Below are positions 18,244 through 25,534 of a stretch of DNA of 58,748 bases, piece by piece. This DNA is from Silicimonas sp. (GTDB lineage: Bacteria > Pseudomonadota > Alphaproteobacteria > Rhodobacterales > Rhodobacteraceae), in contig JAJDVJ010000090.1 in NCBI GenBank assembly GCA_022826205.1, positions 1-58,748 on the forward strand, read 5' to 3'. The position numbers were made by a program, and so were the translations under genes. The notes under the pieces are model-generated. The model worked only from the letters and a program-made list of their open reading frames with translations, did not search any database and was not told the DNA's origin. Position 1 is the first letter of the stretch, and each line of letters starts with the position of its first letter.

Positions 18244-18627
18244 ATGGAACTTGCGATCACCGATGCAAAAGCCCGTCTGACCGAGCTCGTTCGCAGAGCG
18301 GAGGTTGGGGAAGAAGTGGTGATTACACGGCACGGTCACGCGGTCGCGCGGCTTGTGGCGCTGCGAGCACGGTCAAGCGTCGAAGACCGAGCCGAAGTGA
18401 TTTCTGCCATTCGGGCGCGAGCCGCCGGCAAGGTCGCCGAAGGCCCATCTGCCGCGCGGAGCCAAGACTTCCTGTTTGACGACGAGGGCCTCTCTTATGA
18501 GCCCCACTCAGTCAAGCCCTTTTTCCCTTCCCCCTTCAAATCCATATCGAAAGAGTTGTTGTTGCTGTCCTGTGGAGCTCTTATGAGCTTTCTCCGCAAG
18601 CTGGAATTCCGATCCTACGAATCCTGA
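18244..18627 (+). CDS. Phd/YefM-family antitoxin, last two codons replaced by insertion-sequence DNA
   Basis: The first 83 residues are a typical Phd/VapB antitoxin: DNA-binding half MELAITDAKARLTELVRRAE, VVITRHGHAVARL, and the toxin-binding tail ARSQDFLFDDEGL. The mobile element begins at about 18492, so the frame reads on into it and adds about 44 foreign residues (from SYEPHSVK) up to the TGA at 18625-18627. Joining 18491 to 20502 restores codons for LPR and a TGA that overlaps the toxin ATG, giving an 85-residue protein. The DNA-binding and toxin-binding parts are kept, so the fusion may still work. Its promoter carries the palindrome at 18202-18220. Confidence 0.85.
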   Translation: MELAITDAKARLTELVRRAEVGEEVVITRHGHAVARLVALRARSSVEDRAEVISAIRARAAGKVAEGPSAARSQDFLFDDEGLSYEPHSVKPFFPSPFKSISKELLLLSCGALMSFLRKLEFRSYES

Positions 18628-18859
18628 CGCCTTGGCGTCGTCCACGGCTTGTTCACCCGCAGGGCGCGGGCCGGCCCGAAGGGGCTCGTCCACAAATCCA
18701 CAGGACCCTCCCGGACCGTGCCATGGACGAGGCCCGGGCATTCCTTTCCAAGCAGCAACCGCCTCCGCATCGCCTTCTCGTGCCGTCACATTGTTCTTCT
18801 CCCTGTTGTCGGATCGGCTCGGTGCCAATCGGGGATGTTCCAGGCAGAACGTCGCGGTT

Positions 18860-18965
18860 CCTCGGCGCGTTCAACGACGCGTCCATACTCTTATCCGGTT
18901 CGGTTTGGCCGGTGACAGCCGGTCCCCGTGACCACGATGCCCAATTCGGGCGGTGCGACATTCCG
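18860..18965 (-). ncRNA. Candidate guide (seeker/bridge) RNA of the IS110/IS1111 element
   Basis: In the transposase sense this segment first shows CATCGTGG (complement of 18932-18939), identical to the target flank two bases outside the core (20503-20510), and 38 bases later ATAAGAG (complement of 18887-18893), identical to the element end at 18492-18498. The order target guide, then donor guide is that of known bridge RNAs. GC-rich complementary stretches surround both. The matches are short, so this is a hypothesis; extent is approximate. Confidence 0.3.
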
Positions 18966-19101
18966 GGAGGCGGGACCCATCTTCCTGGACGGTTCCGCAG
19001 AATGCGGCGAACCATGCCCTCGTACGGTCACACGCCTTGCCCGGGTTCCCCGGAGACCCCGTCGGGCCGCCCGGGTGTTCGGATGTCTCGTTCCCCTCCT
19101 C

Positions 19102-20373
19102 TCAGGTCCGCGACAGGACGGCGCCCTCCGGCACCAGCCCGGCGGTGGCGTAACGCCACAGCGCCACCAGCAGCTTGCGGGCCAGCGCCACGATGCCCCG
19201 CTTCCGCGAACGCCCGTCGCGGGCGCTGACGTAGTCCTTGTACCATTTCGACAGCGCGCTGTTCGGCTGGTGCTGCAGCCAGCGCCACGCCATCTGCACA
19301 AGATGCTTGCGCAGCATCGTGTTGCCGGCCTTGCTGATTCCCTGGTCGTGGTCGATGCCGCCGCTCGCGAAGGGGACCGGCGCAAGTCCCGCCAGGCTGG
19401 CCAGTTCGCGGCGGTTGCGGAAGTCACGGCAGAACAGCTCGGTGTCCAGGAGCAGGGCGTCGTTTGGCCCGATTCCGCGCAGCCGGACCAGCGCCGCCGC
19501 GCAGTGCGCGCGATCCGGAGCCGGCTTCGGCGCTGTCCCGGCGGCCTCCCTCCCGCCGTCCTTCCCGGGACGGTCGTCGAGCGCCCCCTGCGCCGGATCC
19601 GCATCGTCGGCCCCGCCGTCCTGCAGGCTGTCAAGCGCCGCCTTCGACGCTTTCAGCGCAGCGGCCTTCTCCGCCTCGACAGTCTTCAGTTCCGCGACGG
19701 CCAGCTCCAGCCGGTCGAGGATGCCGTGAATCTCGGCCAGAAGCACCGGCGGCAGCTCCCTGCCGTAAGCGGTCTCAAGCCCGTCGAGGCGCGCGCGGAA
19801 CCCCGATTTCGCCGGATTCCCGGCGGACACGCCGTGCAGCCTGAGCAGCCCGGCGATCGCGTTCGCGAGCCGCAGCCGCTCCTTCACAAGACGTTCCCGC
19901 CTCCGCAGAAGCCGCTTCGCGTCCTCCTCCTCGACCGTCGGGATCCGGACCGGCGACATCGCGTCCCGGTCGCCGCCGTCCCAGGCCCGCAGCGCCCGGA
20001 CCATCTTGCGGGCGTCGATCCGGTCCGTCTTGGCTCGCCTCTTCCTGCGCACGACCTCGAGGCTCGCCGGATCGCAGACCACGACGTCGATCTCCGGCGC
20101 GTGCTCGCCGAGCCACCGGGCCAGCCAGAAGCCTTCGTACCCGGCCTCGTAGGTCAGAAGCACCCGCGACGGCCCGCCTTCGCCGGCGCAGGCCTTCCCG
20201 ATCTTCTCCAGAATGCCTCCCGTGTCGGCCGGCGCCAGCTTGTGCATCCCGATCTTGTCCAGTTCGGGATCGCCGATTCCGACGACCCAGGACGACGCAC
20301 TGACTTCCAACGCGACGTACAGCGTGCTAGCCTCGCCCTTGGAAGGGGCGACGTCGTTCAAGTCTTTCGACAT
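19102..20373 (-). CDS. IS110-family transposase
   Basis: 423 residues from the ATG at 20373, preceded by AAGGAG on the minus strand; an upstream in-frame Met at 20412 has no such site. The N-terminal DEDD RuvC-like domain shows VALEVSASSW, TYEAGYEGFW and KTDRIDARKMV. The C-terminal Tnp_20 domain shows LVRLRGIGPNDALLL, LASLAGLAPVPF and the DHDQGISKAGN block with its catalytic Ser. The first acidic residue is Glu (ALEVS) where most IS110 enzymes have Asp. Between the domains is a long Glu/Lys/Ala-rich coiled-coil-like segment, with an Asp/Gly-rich linker before the second domain. No frameshift is seen, so the enzyme may be active. It recombines the circularised element with targets chosen by a guide RNA. 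Confidence 0.92.
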   Translation of the reverse strand: MSKDLNDVAPSKGEASTLYVALEVSASSWVVGIGDPELDKIGMHKLAPADTGGILEKIGKACAGEGGPSRVLLTYEAGYEGFWLARWLGEHAPEIDVVVCDPASLEVVRRKRRAKTDRIDARKMVRALRAWDGGDRDAMSPVRIPTVEEEDAKRLLRRRERLVKERLRLANAIAGLLRLHGVSAGNPAKSGFRARLDGLETAYGRELPPVLLAEIHGILDRLELAVAELKTVEAEKAAALKASKAALDSLQDGGADDADPAQGALDDRPGKDGGREAAGTAPKPAPDRAHCAAALVRLRGIGPNDALLLDTELFCRDFRNRRELASLAGLAPVPFASGGIDHDQGISKAGNTMLRKHLVQMAWRWLQHQPNSALSKWYKDYVSARDGRSRKRGIVALARKLLVALWRYATAGLVPEGAVLSRT

Positions 20374-20507
20374 CCTCGATCTCCTTTCACTCGGCAAGGG
20401 GTTGCCGTACAACGGCCCCTTGCCACCATATGTTGTTGTCCGAACACCCCTTTGGACCGAATCATCCCCAAGCGCAAATCCCGACCTGGCTCATGGCATC
20501 TTCCACG

Positions 20508-20891
20508 ATGATCGTGGTCGATACCTCCGCCCTGATGGCCCTACTGCTGGCCGAGCCCCAAGCCGATCAGATCGCGGCAATCCTCAAGGCCGAAGACGAT
20601 GTCGTGATCTCCGCAGGCACCTTCGCCGAGGCCCTTATCGTGGCCGCAAGGCGGGGCGTCTCAGAGGAATTGACGCTGTTGGTTGACGGGATCGGTATCC
20701 GGGTCGACAGCCTTGCAGCGGGTGGGGCAATTGCTGTCGCCGAAGCCTATTCTTCATGGGGCAAAGGCCAGCATCCTGCCGGTCTCAATTTCGGCGACTG
20801 TTTCGCCTACGTGACCGCAATGTCCAGCGGTGCCCCTTTGCTCTTCGTTGGCAACGACTTTTCGAAGACTGATGTCGCTGCTGCCATTTGA
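20508..20891 (+). CDS. VapC-type PIN-domain toxin, separated from its antitoxin
   Basis: 127 residues beginning MIVVDTSALMALLL at the ATG at 20508. The four acidic residues of the PIN nuclease site are present: Asp5, Glu41, Asp97 (NFGDCFAY) and Asp117 (GNDFSKTD). VapC toxins are magnesium-dependent ribonucleases that cut tRNA or rRNA. The gene was once translationally coupled to the antitoxin by an ATGA overlap; now the insertion end abuts it with only 6 bases before the ATG. Two other in-frame starts lie within element DNA upstream (20493, 20430). Expression now depends on read-through or on a promoter in the element. The frame is intact, which suggests either recent insertion or continued control by the antitoxin in trans. 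Confidence 0.88.
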   Translation: MIVVDTSALMALLLAEPQADQIAAILKAEDDVVISAGTFAEALIVAARRGVSEELTLLVDGIGIRVDSLAAGGAIAVAEAYSSWGKGQHPAGLNFGDCFAYVTAMSSGAPLLFVGNDFSKTDVAAAI

Positions 20892-21293
20892 GCAATTGAG
20901 ATTGCAGTGCGATGCCAGCTCCGTTCGCGCCGATCTGCAACTCGGACCCCGCTTTTCCCGAATGATCTCAATGAAGTAACAGGTTGCGGACGTAGGTTGT
21001 CAGACCCATCCGCTTCACCAATTTGATGCAGCCGGCCGGAATGCCGTGCGGTGTGGTGCAGATGTGCAGCTTGCACCCGTCGGTCACAGGGCACAGGGAA
21101 GCCCTGTACCATACGCCGGTCCATGCGCAGACTCGATGCTGACGGCGCCCTGGATTTGTGGTGGCTCCCTAGGGGTGGCAGCCGTTCCTGCCAGAAATTC
21201 GTCCACCCGACTTGTCCGTGCGGATCCTTGCGGTAGCCTTGGAGGAATTTACGGGTTGCGAGTCCAATTCTCGGTCGGGATCTGAGCAAAGCC
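20892..21293. other. Intergenic stretch with no recognised gene
   Basis: 402 bases after the toxin gene. Several short open frames on both strands, none with recognisable family motifs. A short minus-strand frame reading KLHICTTPHGIPAGCIKLVK ends near 20980 and could be a relic, but I cannot name it. Confidence 0.4.
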
Positions 21294-22121
21294 TTGTCAA
21301 AGTGCATACCACGCCCTGCGCAGAATCCGCGGCAACCGGACCTGTTTGAAGAACGGAGGCCGGCACGGGACTCATTCGCGTGCCATCGGCCCGTGCCTGA
21401 GATCGAAGGGCTGAATGATCAGGAAATCATTGAACGGATTCCTTCGGCAAACGTATCTCAAGTTCAGGACCTGTGCGGCCAGGTGCTGGAGCGCGGCATC
21501 GGAGACGATGCCGTTCCTGCCCTCGAATCCCTTTGGAAGCGGTTCTTTGGATTCGGCATCAACGGACCGTTGCGTGAGCAACGCTTTGCCCTGAAGACGT
21601 TGGTGGAGGTTGGAACTCCCTCGTCAAGGCAAGTGCTCGCCAGGATCATTAATGCTCCAGATCTGATTGATGCACTCTTGCCGCTCGCACTGGAGTGCGC
21701 AATGGAAGCACATCTCGCGCTGTCCGGACAGAGAGTCACGTGCTGGCTGGCGGACAGTCGGCCGGAAGTGCGGGAATTCGCGTTCGTGCTTGCCAGGAAC
21801 TGCACTCCACCAGTGTCGAAACACGAGCTCGAGAAAGGTCTCATGGACCCGGAAGGAGCGGTTCGGCGAGCTTGCCTGATTGCAATGGGACAATTTTGCA
21901 ATGAACGCGCAAAACCGGGATTGCTGGAAGAGCTTGAAAAAAATCCGGCCAGCGAAATCGTGACGGCACTGGCAGGCATTCTTGATGACGACATCATCAC
22001 GCGACTCGGTCGATGTGCCATGAAGCACGGACGCCTGAGAGAGCAGATCATCGAGGAGCTCGAAAGCAGTGGCGAATCCAGGGCGCTCAAGCTGGTCGAA
22101 AGGCTCAAGTGCCTGAACTGA
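21294..22121 (+). CDS. HEAT-repeat-like protein of unknown function
   Basis: 275 residues from a TTG at 21294; no ATG lies near the N-terminus, so the start is uncertain. After a basic, Pro-rich N-terminus (RPAQNPRQPDLFEERRP) come repeated helical units with HEAT-like features, for example DSRPEVREFAFVLARNC and DPEGAVRRACLIAMGQFCNE. There are no membrane segments or enzyme motifs. HEAT proteins usually act as binding scaffolds. The following AbrB-family gene is 148 bases away on the same strand, but no functional link is evident. Confidence 0.65.
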   Translation: MSKCIPRPAQNPRQPDLFEERRPARDSFACHRPVPEIEGLNDQEIIERIPSANVSQVQDLCGQVLERGIGDDAVPALESLWKRFFGFGINGPLREQRFALKTLVEVGTPSSRQVLARIINAPDLIDALLPLALECAMEAHLALSGQRVTCWLADSRPEVREFAFVLARNCTPPVSKHELEKGLMDPEGAVRRACLIAMGQFCNERAKPGLLEELEKNPASEIVTALAGILDDDIITRLGRCAMKHGRLREQIIEELESSGESRALKLVERLKCLN

Positions 22122-22269
22122 ACTGAACTGCACGCCATCGTTTGCGCCTCCGTGTCTTGCAGGGCCTGGGGCAACGGCTGTCGGCTGGTGACCGGACGGT
22201 GGACTGCATCCGCGCTCGGCGCATTCAGGCTTTGAAACTGCCAGCCAAATCGAGTGTCTTTCGAACTTG

Positions 22270-23373
22270 ATGGTTGCTCGATTCGTCTTTCTGTGCCGGA
22301 CCGCCGGGATACTGGCCATTGGCGGCATTGGCGGTACGTTGGCCTATTGGGTCGGGCTGCCGATGCCATACCTGACGGGAAGCCTTGCCATCGTTGCGGC
22401 CTTCACGATTTTTCAAACCAGGAAGGGTGCGCACGAAGTGCAGTTCCCGCCATTGCTGCGCATGATTTTCGTCGCAGTGATCGGCACCATGATCGGAGCC
22501 ACGTTCACGACGGATCTTTTGGCAGTCGTTCCGTCGCTGGGCCTTTCCATGATGGCAATCGTGCTGTTCGTCGTCATAGCGCTTGCCTGCAACTACGCGT
22601 TGTTCCGCAAGGTGGGTCGATATGACAGGACGACGGCCATCTTTGCGGCGATGCCCGGCGGGTTGGTCGAGGCCGTCTCATTGGGCGAACAGGCCGGTGG
22701 GGACGTGCGGATTCTCAGCGTGCAGCACTTTGCCCGGATCGTGCTTGTCGTCATGATAGTGCCGTTGCTTTTTCTGCTCTGGACGGGCGAGACGGTTGGC
22801 AGCGCTTCCGGCCAAAGTTTCGAGCAGGACGCCTACAGGATTGCCGACATCGTGTTGATTCTGGTGCTGGCGGCAGCGGGAATGGTCCTCGGTCCAAGAC
22901 TTCGCCTGCCAGCCGCGCACATGGTCGGTCCACTCGTGCTCAGTGCGGCCGCCCATGTTTCGGGACTGGTCGACCTCAGCAGCCCGGCCTGGCTTCTGAA
23001 CTTGGCCCAGCTGGTTGTCGGGTCCGGGCTCGGCTCGACGTTCGCTGGATCGACAGGACGCCAGCTGATCAGGGCGTTCAGCCTGGGCGCGATCTCAACA
23101 GTCTTGATGCTTGCGCTCGGCATCGGCTTTGCAATGTCTCTTGCCGAATTCATGCTGGTACCAGTCGACGCCCTGTTCATCAGCTTTGCGCCGGGTGGCG
23201 TGACGGAAATGGGTTTGATCGCGCTGAGCCTCGGCGTGAGTCCGGTCGTTGTGGCCTGCCATCACCTGTTCCGGATATTCGTGACGGTCCTGGTGGCTGG
23301 GACAATCGCAAGAAGGACTCGCCGGAAGGCATTTGCCGTGCAAGGGGGAAGCGGCGACTCAATTGGCCGGTGA
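22270..23373 (+). CDS. AbrB-family inner-membrane protein (PF05145-type)
   Basis: 367 residues from the ATG at 22270. About ten membrane segments are arranged as two similar halves; each half contains the duplicated signature (GLPMPYLTGSLA and LPAAHMVGPLVLSAA) and a PGG motif (AAMPGGLVEAV in the first, FAPGGVTEMGLIALSLG in the second). This is the family of AbrB-type membrane proteins once annotated as ammonia monooxygenase regulators; their function is not established. The name does not imply the DNA-binding AbrB fold. Confidence 0.85.
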   Translation: MVARFVFLCRTAGILAIGGIGGTLAYWVGLPMPYLTGSLAIVAAFTIFQTRKGAHEVQFPPLLRMIFVAVIGTMIGATFTTDLLAVVPSLGLSMMAIVLFVVIALACNYALFRKVGRYDRTTAIFAAMPGGLVEAVSLGEQAGGDVRILSVQHFARIVLVVMIVPLLFLLWTGETVGSASGQSFEQDAYRIADIVLILVLAAAGMVLGPRLRLPAAHMVGPLVLSAAAHVSGLVDLSSPAWLLNLAQLVVGSGLGSTFAGSTGRQLIRAFSLGAISTVLMLALGIGFAMSLAEFMLVPVDALFISFAPGGVTEMGLIALSLGVSPVVVACHHLFRIFVTVLVAGTIARRTRRKAFAVQGGSGDSIGR

Positions 23374-23736
23374 CCTAGGGGATCGGCGGGATTGGGCAAG
23401 CCTCGGATTGCGATGCACTTGGCGGGCACTCCGAACCGATGTCTTTCGAGATCAGTTTCCGTCGAATTCCTGGCGGCTCCTCGCCGTTCTCCAGGGGCTG
23501 GCCGTTCCCGAACATTGGTTTGGCGGCACAGGCTCGCATTCGTGACAGGTTGTCAACATTCCTGCCGGAACGATGGTCGGCATCGAATGAAAGGTGTGGC
23601 GGAGGCACTCCGGGCATGTTTCGGATCGATATATAGGTCCTAGGTCAAGGAGCTTCACAACATGTTGATTTTCCCTTGACCTTGTTCGTTCAATGTTCTA
23701 GATTTGGCGCATCGCAGCTTGTTTCGGGGTGTTGCC
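23374..23736. other. Intergenic region ahead of the small repeat protein
   Basis: 363 bases, no gene seen in the first 300. Its distal end holds the candidate promoter at 23676-23704 and an inverted pair GGTCAAGG (23643-23650) and CCTTGACC (23674-23681), the second arm overlapping the -35 element. Confidence 0.45.
23676..23704 (+). promoter_or_regulatory. Candidate sigma-70-type promoter
   Basis: TTGACC at 23676-23681 and TAGATT at 23699-23704 are separated by 17 bases. The gene start at 23737 would give a leader of about 25 bases. The -35 box is part of an inverted repeat, which would allow repression. Confidence 0.45.
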
Positions 23737-24081
23737 ATGACCATGCACCAGACCATCCGACCTGCAGAGCGACCGGACTATGCCAGCCTTCCTCCGCTCC
23801 GGCCTACCGATCGCCAATTGCAATTTGCCGAGAAAATTGCGGCGTTGTCCGGAATCGCGTTGCCAAAGGACGTGCAGCTTGACCGCGCAAACCTTTCGCG
23901 CTGGATCGAGGCGAACCAGCATCGCATGGCGCGTTCGAATTGTGTTGCGGACAATCTTCCGACCGCAAGGCAGATCGCATGGGCCGAGCGTATCGCCCGT
24001 GGCCGAAAGCGCAGCATTCCGGAGGAGTGTTACAGGAGCCGCGACTTGCTTGCGAAGTGGATCGACGCCAACAGTTGGTGA
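23737..24081 (+). CDS. Small protein made of two similar helical units
   Basis: 114 residues (MTMHQTIRPAERPDYASLPP). Two units of about 40 residues are related: PTDRQLQFAEKIAALSGIAL...DRANLSRWIEAN and PTARQIAWAERIARGRKRSI...SRDLLAKWIDAN. From memory, units with this RQ..A..IA and WID pattern occur at the C-termini of some bacterial type IA topoisomerases, which would suggest nucleic-acid binding; I cannot verify that here. The TGA overlaps the GTG of the HNH relic (GTGA), so the two were translationally coupled. No enzyme motif is present. Confidence 0.6.
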   Translation: MTMHQTIRPAERPDYASLPPLRPTDRQLQFAEKIAALSGIALPKDVQLDRANLSRWIEANQHRMARSNCVADNLPTARQIAWAERIARGRKRSIPEECYRSRDLLAKWIDANSW

Positions 24082-24284
24082 CGACGAAGCCGATCCGGTC
24101 TGCCGCCGGTGTGGTGAAGCCGGGACGCGAATGCGCCTGCTGCGATGCGTCCGGCACGTCTCTCCAGATCGATCATGTCTGTCCGAAAGCCCGGGGCGGG
24201 TTCTGGCCGGCCGTCCAGCTGTCGGTAAGGAATGGCGCGGCCGAACCCGAACCTGCGTCTGAAGGTCCGGCAATCTGGCCATGA
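24078..24284 (+). pseudogene. HNH endonuclease remnant
   Basis: A GTG at 24078 overlaps the preceding stop and opens a 68-residue frame containing the first half of an HNH site: CACC zinc knuckle, then LQIDHVCPKARGG with the catalytic DH. In the family this is followed by an N-L-x2-LC-x2-CN-x2-K segment. Here the frame runs into an unrelated Ala/Glu/Pro tail, while the next frame reads GSGRPSSCR, a stop and then GMARPNP, as expected after loss of the Cys-containing segment. The site is therefore probably inactive. Downstream it abuts the converging GatZ-like gene. Confidence 0.6.
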
Positions 24285-24289
24285 TCCTG

Positions 24290-25534
24290 TCAGCCAGTGC
24301 ATGCAGCTTCGTATTTTCGGAGGACGAACTCGATTGCCGCCAGCAGAATCTCTTCGCCGTCTGTGCCTGTGATATGAGGCAGGTATTGCCTAACCACAGG
24401 CGCGGGGATGTGCTTTCCTGCAAGGCGGGACATCAAGCGCGATACCGCGGAATCCGCAGCCGGAGTATGCCAGAAATACCGGATACGGTCCGAGTAGCTG
24501 AAGTGCCTCTGCAGCCACATTTCGTTGTCGTCGCCATCGTAGTATTTCTCCCAGTTGCCCGGGGCGGCGGTCATGCTGTCTTCCATTGTGGACATCAGTT
24601 CGCCTTTCGGCGGGTGGCCGTGCAGAACATCGGCAACGGCATCAAGAGCATAAAGGGCTTCGCGCAATGCAAATGTAAGCCAAGGCCCGACTTTGAGGAT
24701 CGCAAAGCCGTTGCCGATGAGTGCGCGCAGCCCTTCACAGGACTGGTAGTCGGTCGAGTGGGCCTCGAACACCAGCCCGGGGTAATTCTTCAGCGTGGCC
24801 GACAACGCTTGCGCCTTGCTGGCATCGAAGTGGATGACATCGGTATGGCCGAATTCGACCCCGGGCTGGACTACAAGCGCGATGACCCGCGAGAACGCAT
24901 CGTCAAGCCCGCGCGCCTGGAATGCCGACCTGTGAACATCGTGAGTGCGGGCGACGGCATCGGGTGCAGTCACATCGAGGTGGTCGAGTGCGTGTGCGGC
25001 GCCGCCAGGGACCGGAACCTCGGTTCCTATGACGTAGACCGGCGGCTGGCCACCTTTGTTCATTTCGGCGATCTCGGCCAGTCGCGCTGCGCGTTCGGCC
25101 GTTTCTGTGTCGGCAAGTGCGGCGCGCTCGCCCTTGCATCCCATGGACGTGTCCAGGTGCAGCTTGGTAAAGCCTGCTTTCGCGTATTCCGCGATCATCG
25201 TTTCGGCCTTGGCCATTGCCTTGTCGGCCGAAAGGTCCTTCCAAGGGTTTGGCCCGAGATGGTCGCCGCCCAGAACGATCTTGCAACTGTCCAACCCGAC
25301 CTTGTCGGCAATGCCTTCGACAATTTGCCGGAATGCAGCGGGCGTCATGCCGGTATAGCCGCCGTCCTGGTTGACCTGGTTGCAGGTCGCCTCGATCAGG
25401 ACAGGCTTGTCCTGGCATTTGGCCCGCCGAAGCGCCGCTTCGATGACCAAGGGGTGAGCGGAGCAGACCGCCGTGATCCCAAGGTGCTCGCCCCGGTGAT
25501 AGGCCTCGGGGATGGCCAGAAGCGGGTGTTTCAT
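24290..25534 (-). CDS. GatZ/KbaZ-like protein (tagatose-bisphosphate aldolase accessory subunit or tagatose-6-phosphate 4-epimerase)
   Basis: 414 residues from the ATG at 25534, which overlaps the kinase stop (ATGA). The sequence is typical of GatZ/KbaZ: GITAVCSAHPLVIEAALRRA, LIEATCNQVNQDGGYTGMTP, GGDHLGPNPW, LDTSMGCKG and FEAHSTDYQS. In enterics GatZ supports the aldolase GatY, but no GatY/KbaY gene lies in this window. In Agrobacterium a GatZ-family protein paired with a tagatose kinase was reported to act as a tagatose-6-phosphate 4-epimerase. The coupling to a PfkB kinase here makes that role the more likely one. Transcribed from the divergent promoter region that carries the operator at 26642. 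Confidence 0.8.
   Translation of the reverse strand: MKHPLLAIPEAYHRGEHLGITAVCSAHPLVIEAALRRAKCQDKPVLIEATCNQVNQDGGYTGMTPAAFRQIVEGIADKVGLDSCKIVLGGDHLGPNPWKDLSADKAMAKAETMIAEYAKAGFTKLHLDTSMGCKGERAALADTETAERAARLAEIAEMNKGGQPPVYVIGTEVPVPGGAAHALDHLDVTAPDAVARTHDVHRSAFQARGLDDAFSRVIALVVQPGVEFGHTDVIHFDASKAQALSATLKNYPGLVFEAHSTDYQSCEGLRALIGNGFAILKVGPWLTFALREALYALDAVADVLHGHPPKGELMSTMEDSMTAAPGNWEKYYDGDDNEMWLQRHFSYSDRIRYFWHTPAADSAVSRLMSRLAGKHIPAPVVRQYLPHITGTDGEEILLAAIEFVLRKYEAACTG

Larger units (their letters stand above)
18492..20501 (-). mobile_element. IS110/IS1111-type insertion sequence within a toxin-antitoxin operon
   Basis: 2,010 bp, oriented with its transposase on the minus strand. The ends are inferred by reconstruction. 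A CT dinucleotide occurs at both junctions (18490-18491 and 20500-20501), and removing the element with one CT rebuilds the antitoxin end and the ATGA overlap with the toxin. Subterminal inverted repeats ATGAGCC (18497-18503) and GGCTCAT (20488-20494) each lie 5 bases inside the CT, as IS1111-type elements have subterminal repeats. There is no target duplication beyond the core. About 600 bases downstream of the transposase gene are non-coding, the place where IS1111-group elements carry their guide RNA. The exact boundary could shift by one or two bases. Confidence 0.8.

Noticed and set aside
18928..20511. Long open frame (527 residues) on the plus strand across the insertion sequence
   Set aside because: It is antisense to the transposase in GC-rich DNA and has low-complexity Arg/Pro/Ala composition. 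Only its last residues matter, as they helped to reconstruct the antitoxin end.
20485..20511. Antitoxin end reading PGSWHLPR before the toxin
   Set aside because: This first reconstruction would place the right junction before GGCTCAT, but that sequence is the subterminal repeat of the element; the CT core at 20500-20501 gives a simpler in-frame join ending LPR.
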